Shown: piece by piece, positions 47,401 to 60,400 of the stretch
How positions within the stretch are numbered: position 1 is the stretch's first letter
Layout of the letters: each line of letters opens with the position of its first letter
Source: Schizophyllum amplum
Lineage: Eukaryota > Basidiomycota > Agaricomycetes > Agaricales > Schizophyllaceae
NCBI GenBank assembly: GCA_007026445.1
Contig: VDMD01000003.1
Span: 1,488,001-1,552,000, forward strand
Reading direction: 5' to 3'
Length of the DNA: 64,000 nt
The notes under the pieces: generated by a model
Database searches by the model: none
The model's input: the letters and a program-made list of their open reading frames with translations, nothing else
Told to the model about the DNA's origin: nothing
Translations under genes and position numbers: made by a program

Positions 47401-48194
47401 GGGCTGTACCTCCTGACATGGGCTTCAGGCCGTCGCCCTCCGGCATGGGGGCGTCGTCGGGAATGGGGGCGTCATCATCTGGCATGGGGGCTTCGCAGTC
47501 TGGCATGGGGCAGCCATTATTCGACGCGCCGATCCATATGGGACACCCAATGACGGGGATTTCACCAACAACGCCGTCCGTTCTCGCATCACGACCGACG
47601 CCTTCTGGCCTCCCGCCCTCCGCGCCCTCGTCCTCCGGTCTGCTGCCCAACATCGCACGGCGGCGGCCTCCAACAGCAGCGGGAGGGCCTTCGCATACAG
47701 CTGGCGTGGGCATGTCTTCGCACGTGGGCGGACCTCCGCACGCAGCAGCAACGGGTATGCATCCATACACAGCGACACCGGCCATGTCGCCGACACAGCT
47801 GGGTCTCTCTGCGCAGCTCGGCCTAGCCGCACAGCTGCGGGCAGGCGCTGCGCAGGCGGCATACCCGTACGCGAGCGGCAGCGGCGACTTCGACTTTGAT
47901 TGGGAGCGGCTTTTCCACGAGCCGCTGGCTGCGCAAGGGGGTGCTATGCATGCGCAGGGGGGTGCGATGGATGTGCATGCGGCTGGAGGGCGGGATTTTA
48001 TGGGGCGAGGAGATCCACTGGGGGGCGACGGGATGAATGGACTGGACGGCCAGTCCTTGTCTGGGCCGCCCCTCGGCCGCGCGCAGGGGATGGACATGGG
48101 CGGGGGCATGTCGGACGACCGGTGGCATGCCCTGGTCTACAACTATGATATGCTCGACGGTTCGGGGCATGGACCGTCGGGATTCAATAGGTGA
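44443..48194 (+). CDS. Zn(II)2Cys6 transcription factor with fungal-specific TF domain
   Basis: Fourteen exons, starting 44443-44570, 44620-44656, 44704-44773, 44825-44852 and 44903-45206 and ending 47031-47162 and 47223-48194, give 957 aa. The zinc cluster at ~47-76 reads CAECRRLKVKCDRTIPCSTC then VKRGCAALC (C-x2-C-x6-C-x5-C-x2-C-x8-C). It is followed by RFVLAATDHL and a coiled-coil dimerisation stretch (MEARMHALEDALAILHS). The middle-homology domain is recognisable: SLHELALLLSVLALGALVDL, HYYHLTRAAI, GFFAVGVWGYRASVACLVPL-like segments and SLVTGRPPVILSTFIDC. The C-terminal 300 residues are low complexity, with repeated GMGAS units near 47420-47510, probably an activation region. It binds CGG-type sites as a nuclear regulator; the target pathway is unknown. 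The 216-nt intron at 46109-46324 is the least certain. Confidence 0.88.
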
Positions 48195-48585
48195 TACTGG
48201 TCCCCGTCCAGGATGATTCGGCGGTTTACTTGGGAGGGAGGTCTCCAGACTCGAAGGAGGCGGCATCCGGAATGCCAGTGAATGAAGACCTTCGAGATCC
48301 CCTTGGAGGCTATCGACCTCCCAGTGGAGGATCGCGGTGCTCTCGCGACGGGAACAGGCTTGGCAGTCCCCAACCTTAAAGCAGATCTTTCAACCTGAAA
48401 GAGAGGATATAGGTAATATAATGCTGTGCGCGCGAGGTCTAGGGAGGAGGCGGCACTCACTCATGTTCAATGTTGTCTGCATACATCGCATTCTGTTGCT
48501 CTGCAATAAATTATGGTATAGTAGTTGTACATGTATAATGGAGAAACGAGATAGACAGCGAGCGAGTGAGGGGCGTCGTGATGTA
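48195..48585. other. 3' flank of the regulator gene
   Basis: 391 bp with no gene recognised. Confidence 0.4.
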
Positions 48586-49065
48586 CAGTCGAAATTCTCG
48601 GAATGAATATTCTCAGAATGAATATTTCTCATAATGGATAGGATCTGGCGAAATTCGCATGGCACCCCCTCCTGTATGCGGGGAAAATGGCTGAACATGA
48701 ATAATGAATAATGGATAGGCTTGCAGAGGCATTATTCATTATGACAGGCGCATTTGGCAGGGAATGTGCCATCACTGCATACTCATTCGAGGCCAGCAAC
48801 AATATATACAGCTCCCTTTGAGGTGTTTATCCATTGTCTTATGCTTTGGGTGACCCAGCCATGCAGCAAAAGGGGTCTTGTCGGCGGTTGGTGACCGGGC
48901 CGACATCGAGAACAATGGCATGACTCACAGCGTTACATGTTGAAGCATATTGTCACGCGCACGGGCGGCCTGTCACGGACGTGTGACAATGCCGGAATGA
49001 ATAATCTCTCATAATGAATAAATTTCTGGCGGCTCAGACGCTATCCATTATGAGAATTTCGACTG
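48586..49065. mobile_element. 480-bp Tigger/pogo-like MITE with TA duplication
   Basis: Inverted ends CAGTCGAAATTCTC... and ...GAGAATTTCGACTG are flanked by TA at 48584-48585 and 49066-49067. The CAGTCGAA start beside a TA is typical of Tigger/pogo members of the Tc1/mariner superfamily. Inside, ATAATGGATAG and AATGAATAATCTCTCATAATG phrases recur in both orientations, so the subterminal regions are themselves repetitive. No ORF. Confidence 0.7.
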
Positions 49066-49223
49066 TATGCACCGTAGGGTATGTCGGCGCGCTGAGTGGC
49101 ACATCTAGTGAATGAGTTCGCGGTCAGACGTTTTCGTGATCGAAGTGAAAGAACGCACGAATGTCCTACAGAGATGTCCAGCTGGGAATCGAGACGATGA
49201 TAGTGTGTGCAAGTCCATGCTAA

Positions 49224-49596
49224 TCAGGGCGTGGACATGGGTTGGGTAGGTTGTGGTTGTTGCTTCGCAGCTTCGCGCTCCGCTCGGCGCATCTCCTCCT
49301 TCTGTGCCTCCTTATCCCACGAGTCCTCGTCGAAAGTGGAGTTGAAGCAGGAGCCGCAGCAGCCGCTCTGTTTGTTGTTGGCGCAGCAATGCGCGCCGGC
49401 GGGTGCTGAGGGAGTGGAGGTCAGTCGCGTAGTGGGGAACGTCAAGAGAGAGATTCGCGCACTGAGATTGCACCAGGCGAGGCAGGTGCTGATAGCGCAG
49501 ATCGCTTTAAGCGCGGTTAGAGGGCGGGAGAAGAGAGGTGTACGGGCACGCACCGATGAGCGAGCCGCAGATACCGCCTTCTGCTTCGGCGGACAT
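49224..49596 (-). CDS. small cysteine-rich protein B
   Basis: Three exons (49596-49554, 49504-49463, 49405-49224) give 88 aa. A hydrophobic, Cys-rich N-terminus (GSLIAICAISTCLAWCNL) could be a membrane anchor. CC-ANNKQSGCCGSCFNSTFD follows, and then a charged tail ending in a Gln/Pro stretch. Introns are 49 and 57 nt with good borders. It resembles the 96-aa protein at 38134-38548 in the order WCNL, CC, CCG, N..FDE, charged tail. Function unknown; it may be a metal-binding or membrane-associated stress protein, which is only a guess. Confidence 0.65.
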
Positions 49597-50229
49597 GATA
49601 GTTTGTGAGAAACGGAGGGAGGATTGGGGACGTTTCAAGAGGGATTGTTCACTCAATGCGTGACCAGACTAGGAAGGACGGCGAGGCGGAGATGGGGTGA
49701 GAGGGAGCGCTGCTGTGCATCGCGTTGCGCCAAGAAATCCGGCCCGGACCTGGGCCGGACGACCGTCGAGAACTCGATGTCAATGATCATCTATCAGTGC
49801 TAGTGAGTCATCCTGGTCTTCGACTCTCAGCCTCAAGATCATTCCTCATGGTGACCTGATTTGAGGAGAGTTGTATCCTCTCTCCTTATACGTTGATCCA
49901 TGCGTAATCATGTACTTATCGTTGCTGAAATCTACGCCTGCAGTAGTACTAGAATCAGCCTGACACTCACGGCGTGACCTTCCAACAGTCGGCCAGCAAT
50001 AGCATGCATGTCGGCAGGTCCACGGCACGTCCCCATCATCCCACCCGCCTCATGTTCCTCACGCTCTCTGGAGACCTGTGGGGCTGTGCAGCGCATCGCT
50101 GAACGCATCGATCCATCCTTCGAGGCCGTATATAACGACGTTCAAGTACGAACTCGCCTCATTGTCTGCGACGCACGCTGGCGCTTAGGACTTCATAAGC
50201 CGGGACTTGACATAGGTCCACGAACTGGC
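49597..50229. other. intergenic region
   Basis: 633 bp between divergent small genes. An ATG frame at 50008-50145 looks peptide-like (IAERIDPSFEAVYNDVQ) but cannot be joined in phase to the exons downstream. It overlaps a TATATAA box, so I treat it as promoter sequence. Confidence 0.4.
50129..50135 (+). promoter_or_regulatory. TATA box candidate
   Basis: TATATAA lies 95 bp upstream of the proposed start at 50230. Confidence 0.4.
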
Positions 50230-50932
50230 ATGGATATGGTGAGTTGCAGGATACGAGCAATCCAAGCAAGGTGACGGAGGACGTGTCAATGTGGACGCCC
50301 TCGTGTGGAGGAGGACTGGTCGACTCACGCACGTTGCAGGCAGCCCGACTAGACCGCGAGATCGCAGAACTGAAGGATATGGACGTAGATATCCGTGCAA
50401 GCACGGCCGACCTCCGCAATCCGGAGCAGGCAGAGGCGTTTAAGGAGCATTCGAAGAGGTGCGCGTCTGACAGATGGACCGATCTTTGCTCATCGTGTGC
50501 CTCCCTTACCATGCCACTTGCCTCACAATCCCTTCCCAAATTCCACTATGCCTGCATGTATCATGTTGTCGATATTGCTGCTGACTGTGCTCTTGCAGGG
50601 CGCGCGACCACCGCGTGGAAGCGCGAAGCGCCTCGAATCCCTTGTCGCGCGCGTATCATATCAGCGCGGGCCTCGTCGAGGCCAAGCTTGCCAGGGATGA
50701 CGCGGAGGTGCGTGTCGCAGGCTTCAGCGTTCAATTCGCAGGAAGCAGTAACGTGGGGATGCAACGCTCTGACGACCTCTTCTCTCGGCAGGATGTATCG
50801 CCTCCCGTGTCCAAATCGAACACGCAGACGAGCCGGAGCAGCAAAGGCGGACCGACACGATCCAACACGATAGACACGACAAGTACGACGAGCACGTCGA
50901 CCGGCGATACAGGAAGTATGCGTGGGGTATGA
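50230..50932 (+). CDS. short unknown protein with helical core
   Basis: Four exons (50230-50238, 50340-50458, 50599-50707, 50792-50932) give 125 aa. The 9-nt first exon MDM joins AARLDREIAELKDMDVDIRA, then ADLRNPEQAEAFKEHSKRAR and YHISAGLVEAKLARDDAE in phase, a plausible alpha-helical, partly coiled-coil region. The last exon in this frame is Ser/Thr-rich. In the +2 frame the same DNA reads a strongly charged, Trp/Tyr-containing sequence that runs on to about 51068 and looks more like real protein, so the final splice may be wrong. I recognise no family. Confidence 0.45.
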
Positions 50933-51425
50933 AGGAGAAAAGGTTCGGTCGCCGAGAGGAGGCCTGGGTACGGTGGGCAAATAGGATTGTTATCCGGTTT
51001 TGTATCAGAGGGTCGATGAATACCCTAGCCACAAGAGATGGTATATGTCTGTTTCCAAAGTGTGAATAGGCTTCCGGAGGTTTTTCAAGGTCCTTCAAGC
51101 AGAAGCTTCGTGGACAAGAGCTGATGCATAATTGTTTCCGCCTTCCTCAAAGTATACAATGGGGTTTTATGCTTTGTTTCCCTTCCCTCTTGCCATGACT
51201 AGAACGCTCAGAAGACGTGTTCATCGTCGAGACTGGATTGCAGTGGACGCGTCTGCCGCCGACGCCACTCGTGTCATCATCGACGCGATCTGACCGGCCT
51301 TCAAGTGACTGACGCCCCCACGTGATGATGAACGGTTCGTTGATTTCCCAGACTGGTTGCCTCAAGGCTGCCCTCCCTTTGCATTTTCCCTCCAGTGTTG
51401 ATATGCTGTTCCGTTGCCTCTGAAG
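50933..51425. other. promoter region of the giant PH gene
   Basis: About 490 bp upstream of the ATG at 51426. It includes the open charged frame up to ~51068 (see the 50230 gene). No element was identified. Confidence 0.4.
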
Positions 51426-54400
51426 ATGGCCAGCGACTACACCCACACTCGGTCGGCGACATCGCCGACCTCACAAGCGTACAGCACGCTCTCCCCGACT
51501 TACGACACCGGCGACTATTCGAGAGGCAGCGCATCCGACTACAGTTACACCTCAGGTCACTCCCCTCGCGATAGTGCTCAGAGCAGTTTTTCTGACTTCA
51601 ATGTGGCTGCTGTTACAGACTCCAGACGATCCGCGACCGATGACGACGCGTCGTCGCGCGGGCAGATGCGACGCATCACCGTGTCCCCCGCGCCCAGCGA
51701 TGACCAGGACGACTACAACGAAGGCAATTCCATCGACGAGGTCGAGGAGACGCTCAACAACCTCGACGACGAGCTCGACGACACCGAGCAGGCGCTCACC
51801 GAGTGGTCCGGCTCCAGTGGCCCGCCCCCCTCATACACATCATACACCCCATCCTACACCACGGGCTACACTGGATCCGGATCTTACACCACCGGCTCTC
51901 AATCATATACCGCGTCACAGTCGTATACGGCCTCCCAATCTGGGTACACTGGCTCGCAGACGGGGTACTCAGGCTCGCAAACCGGCTACACAGGCTCGCA
52001 GTCATACGGATCCCCTTCATATTTGGGTGGCTCAACTTCCTATGCCTCCCTGCCCAGCGTCACGCAAACCCAGTCGCAGACCGCCACGTCTGGTCCCAGG
52101 TCCTACGCTGATCCTCGCTTGCGCCTGAGCAGGATCACTGAGCGGACGGAAGAGTCGCGGCCGACGTCTGGCGCGTTTTCCATGCGAGAGGCGGAGGCGG
52201 CGCGTCGTACAGCATTCTTAGGCGCGACCACGCCGCGCACCGGGTCACCCGCACACTCGCGCTCGTCCACCGACCCAGGCGCGCGCGAGCTACCGCCTCC
52301 TGGTCGTGCCAACGAACTCATCGCGCGCTTCGAGACGGCGAGCCCTGGCCACGTGCGCACGACCTCTGCGCCCGGTGGCCCGCGCGCCCTGAGCCCGTTC
52401 GCGGGCACGCAGTCGACGCCTAACCTCGCAAGCTCGGGCTACGGGTCGACTTACGGCTACACAAGTTCCTACGGATATGGCTCGCGTCCGTCCTCCCCTA
52501 CCAAGAGCTCGACGTCGTACGGCCGTTCAGCGCTGTCCTCCGTGCCACCGCGCCCCTCAAGCGCAACGGACACGCGCACCTGGACGGAGCGGTCTAACAG
52601 TCCGGAATACACGACGCACCCCAGCACATACACGAGCACGATGAGCAACACGCTCACCCCAATGCAGACGGCGACGGACACTGGCACTACGGTCACGCCG
52701 ACAAACACGACGCTTCGCCGCCCGCAGGCGTCCCCCAGGTCTCCTCTAGCCTCTGTCCGCAACATCGTCGCGCTCTGGAAGGACCGCAACTCGAATAAGG
52801 GCGACAGATCCAGCGACGCTCCTGCCGCTGAGGCCGAGGGCCTGTTCGGCATGCGTCGCCGTGCGCAGGCTGCTGGCGGACGCCCGGACGTCAATCGTGA
52901 TCTGCCGCCCACTCCCGACGCGATGAGCATCCGTAGCGGACACAGCGGCGTCCTGCCGCCCGGTTTCGACGCTGCTGAACTGGCGCCGTTCACGTCTAGC
53001 AATGAGCCAGTGAGTCACGTGGTCTGACCCCTTTTGGAAGCACAACTGACCGCATGACCCTCTAACGCTCTTAGCCGCTGCACATCGGGCTGCTATGGTA
53101 CCTCAATGTTCACTCGGAGCCCCCGTACAGATGGCATCGCTGCCAGGCTCTGCTGTACCCACATATGCTTCTGCTGTCCTGGATCGCGCCGGGTGGTGGT
53201 CGCGGTATCGTGGGGCTAGACCTGCAGAACTGCACGGACGTGCAGAGCGCGCCCAGTCCGACGCACCCGTCTGCGCGGGAGGATGTGGGCACCATCGCGG
53301 CGCGCCTGCAAAGTGGCGAGCGTGACGGACAACCGCTCATGGAGATGCTGGTGCCCTTCCATATGGTGTATGCGGACGGCGTTGAGCGCCTCGCTGCCGA
53401 GAGCCTGTTGGAGAGGCAGAAATGGGTCAATCGCTTGTGGTCAGTGCAAAACATGGAGAATGGGTTGTATCTGGTGCTAACGCTTCATACAGGGATGCGG
53501 TGAACACACCCTCGGTCACCCAGGGCTCGTCCATCACCCGGTCGCCGACGGGTTCCCTGCGGACCATCCGCTCCTACAACTCGTACGACTCGGCGAGCAG
53601 CATCACCAGCAATGGGTCTCGCTCAACTGTGTTCATCCCGCCGCTGTCCTCCATGCCGGACATGTCGGAGCCCACGGAAACGTTCACTCGTCTGTCGGGA
53701 TCGTCTGGGGGCTCGCGTCGCTCGTCGCTAGTGTCCTCGCACCATGCACGCACTGTCGACGATACAGTCATCTCGGGCGACGGCTACGTGTATCCAGGCG
53801 ATCCACGGGTCATCCCCAGTCGCCGGCGCAGCATGCTTCGCCGCGCCGGCTCCATGACCGACCTGGACGAGGAGTTCAACACTGCGATTAGCAGGCCGCG
53901 GGATTCAGCGCACTTCGCTAGCCCTGTCACTGTCTCGAGTGGCCCATCGCTCGGACGCGAGATCTTCGTCACTCCACCCATGAGCGCTCGGGCGAGCGAC
54001 AAGACTAGCAGCCGCGGCAGCGAGGCGCAGGACGAGTCGTTCTTCACCCAGGGCGCGCCGTCGGAGGAGAGCAGGAGCGCACTGTCCTCGTTCTACACTC
54101 GCACCTCTTATGGGCCGGGTACCTTGAGTGCACTGACAGCGACAACCACGTCTCGCACGGACTCGGACTCGCAGGAAGGCACGTCTTCATACTCCGGCAC
54201 GTCGCCTTCCCTTGCCCGTTCTCGCGAGGTTAGGAGGCGTGGCGGCCGATCGACGGCAACGCTGTCCTCCGGTTATCTGTCTGGCCCAGGCAGCGAGGAG
54301 ACGAGCGACAAGGAAAACTCCAGCGCCACCGGTAGCTATACCGCGGGCAGCTCCAGCTACATGTACGGAAGCGGCAGCTATACGCAGGGCAGCACGGACA

Positions 54401-57400
54401 CCCAGACCCTCACAGAGGGCAGCGGAAGTGGCAGCGGAAGTGGGAGCGGCAGCGGAAGTGGGAGCGGCAGCGGAAGTGGCAGCGGCCAAGAGAGCGGCAG
54501 CTACACGTCAACCGGCTACAACGTCTGCGACTCGTCGGACTTCTCCCACATGACCCTCTACTCGTCATCGCACAGTGGCTCCTACAGCCTCAGCTACGAC
54601 CCCACGTCCAGCGAAGGCGAACGCATCCCCGCCAGGCCGCCTTCCGAGTCGTCTTCGGGAACGGACTCGACTGACTCGGAGAAGTATTTGACGGCTTCAC
54701 AGGCAACGTCCTTCAAGACGGCATCCCAAGCGACGGGCTACGAGAGCGCCGTGTCATCACCGTCGACGGCGTCGTTCAAGTCTCTACCGACTATTCCGAG
54801 CGAGTACGAGACGGCTGCGGCTCCTAGCGAGTACAAGGCAACGGAGTTTGCAACGGCGAGTGTCTGTCCTTCGGTCGTGGAGTCAATCCCAAGCGAGGCG
54901 TCTAGCGAGATTGTGAAGGAAGACACAGGAGTTCAGGTATCATTGGAAGAGTGGGAAGAAACGGAAGAGGAAGAAGCACCGACCCCAAGAGCCCCGTCGA
55001 CCAAGCTGCCCTCGGAGCCTTCGGAGGATCGGGAGCTCAGCCTGGAGATAGAGGAGAGCTCCGAAAGGACGCCCTCGCAGGTTCCCAGCATTGTGACCAC
55101 ATCGCCTGCGATGACCCCTGAAGGGGCACCGCTGCCATCGACGCTGCCTTCCCTCTCGCCCAGCCCGTCACCGTTGACGACCAGCCTCGAGCTGACGACG
55201 TCGTTGGAGTTGAGCAGCAGCGAGGCGCCATCATCGTCGTTCCCTGCGACGACCATCTCGAGCTCGGAGATCTCCCTCACGCCGACGATGCCGTCGACCG
55301 CACGATCAGAGGCTCGGTCGCGTACGCCTACCGTCTCCAGCGTCCGGCTTTCCTCTCCTCGGGCCCCCAGCTCAATCCCTAGTATCCCTGATACGACGCC
55401 CTTGCCCAGTATCGCGCCGAGTAGTGGTGAGAGCACAGCGATGCCCAGCGAGCGATGGGGTATCGAGACGAACCACTCGTACGAGAGCTCTTTGCTGCAG
55501 CCATCGCCTTCGGTGCGCTCCATCGCGCTGCAGGACCCGGAGACGACGCTGGAGACGTCGTTCCTTCGGCCTAGCGGGAGCGAGATAACGTCTATGGGCA
55601 GGTTGAGCAGCATACCGGAGACGCCGACCAGTGTCAGTGGCACGGTGCGCAGGCTGCCGCCGCTCACGACCGCGACGCCATCTAGTGCTAGTTCGCGCAC
55701 GCCGGTCATCAGCTCGAGCACTCCCGAGGAGCTTGAAACGAGCGCAGATGAGCCGTCGGACGTCATCTTGTCGACGAGCAGTTCCACGCTTGAGCGCACA
55801 CCGTCGAGTGTGTCGAGCAGTTCATATATGTCGCAATCGTCCATCAGCAGCAGCGTGTTGGACTCGAGGTCCGTTATTGAGGAGATGGCGCGACGCGAGA
55901 TGGAGATGGACATGGAGTCCGAGTTCATGTCTGAGCCGTCGACTGTCCCTTCATTGCTCACGACACCTTCTGCTCGAACGGTATGCATATTTCAGATCGT
56001 GTCTTCGATCAACACTAATCGTGACGTTGCCAGGCATCTCCGTTACCAATGTCTTCGCGCCTGGCTACGCCGCAAGCGTCTGTCAGCGTGAGCATTACTA
56101 CTCCACGAGGAGATGCTCCCTCCGTACATACCATCGAGACCTATCCCTCTTCCGAAAGTGGCAGCATACCGACGACGCACAGTCCCAGCCTCGATCGCTT
56201 CGACATCATACGGGAGGACCTGCATCGTCTGGAGGAGCTAGCCCGTGATCAAGGGCGCGACATTAGCGGCAGCGTCGACGCGCTGCGATCAGACCTTCGG
56301 ACGCTCTCGGACGCAGTTAACGAATGGCACAGTCAAGACCGCGGTCGGGAGCCTGGTCCTGCTCCAACCCGCACAATTGTGGTGCCGTCTGGGCCGCGTG
56401 CGGGCCCCTCGCCCTCTTCCAGTGTTTCGGCGTTGGGCCCTGCTCGCTCGTTGACGGATGCTGGCGTTGGGGGGAGCGACATGCTAACCCCGCCGCCGCC
56501 GGATGTCACAATACCGCATTCATCCCCTGGATCTTACGGGTTGACACGGTCGTCCAGCGTCATCAGCAGTGTCCCCTCGTTCCTGTCCTCGCATTACTCG
56601 GATGCGTCCATATGGGAGGAAGAGTCTGAGTTGGATGAATCCGACATGCACACCCCCTACTCGCCGCCCGAGTCGTCGCTCCCCATCAGCAGCTCGCCGC
56701 CCTCTACGCCCGAGGAATCTAGCCCGCCGAGTACACCGCGCACGGAGCACACTTCTGAGTCGTCGAGTTCGTCTTCGAGCACGGTCACAGTCCGAGCTCC
56801 GCCTGCTGATTTCAGTCATTTACTGAACGAGATTCGCAACGTAATCCAGGGCATTGGAAACGATGTGTCGGCATTGTGGGAGGGACAGACGTCGACAAAC
56901 CATATGCTGGACGAGCTGAGAAATCGGACTCGCGCGCCAGACAACGCGCAACTGCTGGACCGGTTGTCCACCATCGAGGGGCAGCTGTCGCGTCTGGCTG
57001 AACAGCAGCAACGGCCCCGCTCTCCAGGCCCGCTGCCCCGGTCGCCCCCACGGTCGCAAGCGCCACCGTCGGAGACAGGAGTCACCGAGTCGGACACAAG
57101 TGATGTTGATCTCGAGGACATCCTTCGAGAACTACCTCGCCTCCGTCAACCCGTTCCCATGCCGGCTGCTGCCTCGACCGGCCCCTCTCTAGCGCAGCAA
57201 CTCCAGGACATTCTTACTGGAATGCCGGCCATGCCGTCCATTGTGGAAGTGCAGCCTCCTCCGCCCTTGCAGCCATTCACATACCAGCCCCTCGACCGTC
57301 GTCCGCGCAGTGCGAGTCCTGACTCCTTGCGTGACCTGCCACGGCGAGTGTACACGGCGCCTCCGCAACCACCGCTTCCGCCGCGACGCCGCCGCCGTGG

Positions 57401-60400
57401 TCATGGGCATTATTACCACGAAGACACTCCGACGGGTGCATCCGAACGGACTGCTGCAACTCAGCCGCCACCTGCTGCTCCTGCCTTGCCCACTCAGCGC
57501 CCGCCGCCGCAGCCTACTACGGAATACGCAGACACGGCTCCGGAGCCGACCGAGACGCCGCGTCCGCGGGAGCGCGCTCCTCGTCCTGGACCCATACCCA
57601 GACCCGTCATTGTATGTTTTCTCTATCCGTGACCGTTCTCGACTGACAATTTGACATAAGCCTGACCTGCATCGCCCTCTTTCTGCTCCTGAAGACATGG
57701 GTGGTTCGCCTGGACGGACTCACGAGCCGTGGTATCATCCTGTAAGCGGAATGAATATCTCCCCCCCTATATGCTCATCTCTTGCAGGATCCTCGCCGCG
57801 CTGATGCAACTACGGGTGCTCCCGGCCGGGGCCAAGGGATGCCAGGTGCCGCTCCAGCGCCTCAATATATGCCTATGCCCGTAAGTCAAGCCTGTCACAT
57901 TTCGCTCTGGACAAGATACTAATCAAGCTCAGGCCATTGTTCAGGGTCCATGGTCCACACTGATGGAGATATTACGGGTCTGTTCGACGCACCTTTTTTC
58001 CATTTACGTTTGCTCAATAAGCACCAGGAGAATCGCCTGATGCATCTCGCCACGGTTGATCAGCAGCGGGAGCTCATGCGTTACATGCGGGGCCTGAATG
58101 AATGGCTCGCGCGGGACGTCCATGATCGTCAAGCGGAACTGCAGGGCGTGATAGCGCATATGAACCAGTTGCACAACGACCTTGCACAGCTGCGTCGTGG
58201 TAAGAGACCGTTACTCAGCTTTGCGAACCCATCTCATCCGCTTTCGATAGGTATGCCTGACGATGGCAGTGAATCGTCGTCCGAACAAGGACCCACCGTC
58301 CAGATGCCTATGCCTATGCCGCAACCCGGACATCCCATTCCTGGCCAAATCTATCCACCGCAGTCGATACCTGTTATGCCACAACCAACGCCCGGGGTTA
58401 TACCAGGTATGATTTAGCCCTGCACCTTATGTATATACCTCTGATAAATCATCCTCAGGTCAGCCGGGGATGCCTATGCGAACGCCTCAGCAACCGTATC
58501 CCATCATACCAGGCGAGGGCCCCGTCATACCAGGCGGGGGGCCCGTGATCCCAGAGCGTCCTCACGATGGCCCCGTCATTCCTGCGCCTATCATCGTGCA
58601 GCCGGGTGGAAGTGGAAGGCCCCCGGTGATCCCTATGGACGGCTATGGGTATCCACCCCAGCCCAACATGCCGTATCCGCAGGGACCGCCAAACAATGCG
58701 CCTTTCATTCCACCCTCCGTGTCATCCGGCTCCGAAGGGTCGATGCCCCTTCAGGTACCTTCGGGGAATCCGATTATATATGCGCAGGAAGAGTCGACTG
58801 CCAGTGAAAGCTCGACATCGACAGGGAGTAGGAGCAGCCGGTCTGTGAGCCCAAGGTCTCGCAGGAGCGGACGAACTCGTCCGAGCAGGAGTAGGTCGCC
58901 AAGCAGAAGCCCTCCACGCAGTCATCGTACACCCAGCCAGGCGGGAACTCAAATTCACATCCACCCGTCAGCGACACCTGGTCCTCCTCCTCCCATAGTG
59001 TCCGTCGTCCCCACGCATGCGGCTTCTGAGCACACTCCCACCAGCCCAGCTCTCCCTGTCCCTGCCGGTCAAGCCCAGCCCACTATCATCATACCTTCCG
59101 GTGGGACTATGATGCCCGGGATGCAAGGCTACCCACAGCAACCACCGCAGGTCGTTCACGAGGTTGGACCCAGCCGCTCGGGCAGCCGGTCACGTTCTCC
59201 GTCTCAAACTCCGCGGCCCCCATTATTTGTGGTGAATACAGATCGGTCCTCCTCGCGTAGCTCTGGCCGCAGTGGCCGGAGAAGCCACAGCCGCCATAGT
59301 CGTAGCCGCCGAAGCCGAAGCCGCAGCCGTAGCCCCTCGTACCCTCATACGCCTGCTCAACAGCCAACGATGACCATTATACAACCTCCTGGAACGAATG
59401 TGCCGTACACTCCTTCAGCCCCTCATGGAACCATGACGCCTCATGGGATGATGACGCCTCATGGGATGATGACGCCGGGCATGATGGTGACGAGAAGCCC
59501 CAGCTCTGGCTCTAGGAGCCGTAGCCGCAGCCGCAGCCCCCGTCGAAGCCCTCAAATTGTGATAGATGGACGGGCAACGCCTACACCCGCGGGGCCCCCT
59601 GTCTATCCGAGCCAACCCAGCCAGGCGGGTGGAACCATCGTCCTGCCTCAGACGCCATCGGTCCCTTATACCTCAACGCCTGGTCAAGCTCCCACAGTTT
59701 TTGTGCAACCGGCACCTACGCACGGAGGACGGGACAGAAGCCGCTCCCGGTCTCGCTCTCCATACGATTCTCGTTCCCGGTCTTACAGTCGAGACAGGGA
59801 CGGTCGCAGGCGTCGGCCCAGGTATGGTCGTAGCGGACGACGACCATCTTATTCCACGGATTCGTATCATTCACGCCGTCCTCGAAGCTACAGTCGAGCA
59901 TCGTCGTACTCGCCGGGCTCAGGTTATAGGGAAGGTCGAGACCACCGTGGACGACCTCTTCTGGACTCTCGAGGACGGCCTCTCCGTGATTCTCGGGGAC
60001 GACCAATGCACGAACCTCGAGGGAGAGCGGACCCTGCTCGCGGACGTTCACGCAGCCTAGAGAGTCGGTCTCCAAGTCGCGCAAGTCGAAGCCCTCGACG
60101 TTCTGTCACTCCGCGAACTGGTCGGGGATCACCTTCACGGCATGCCCCTGTTCCCGGCAGAGGCGCTAGCAGAGGCGCCAGCAGAGGCCGAACGGCGTCT
60201 CCGCGGAGTGCATCGCTTCGGTCCCGGTCTCCGTCACCAGCTCTGGTTCATCGCCAGCCCACCGTGGAGCTTGACTCTCCCCGCCAATCGGTCAGCGCCC
60301 GCATTCCATCTCGTACACCGACATCTCGTCCGCCAACCAGGAGACCTTCTTATGCCGGTACACAACGTGACGAGTCAGAGCTCTCTACCTCTCCCCTGCC

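Noticed and set aside
54061..54190. possible split of the giant gene into several genes
   Set aside because: All fifteen introns join in one frame and no internal stop or promoter-like gap is needed; a single gene is simpler.
54933..55988. 351-codon minus ORF
   Set aside because: Antisense of the Ser-rich part of the giant PH gene; arises from codon bias.
58200..58250. reading through instead of a 51-nt intron in the giant gene
   Set aside because: Both options keep frame; the intron is preferred for its GTAAGA donor and TCGATAG acceptor, but it remains uncertain.
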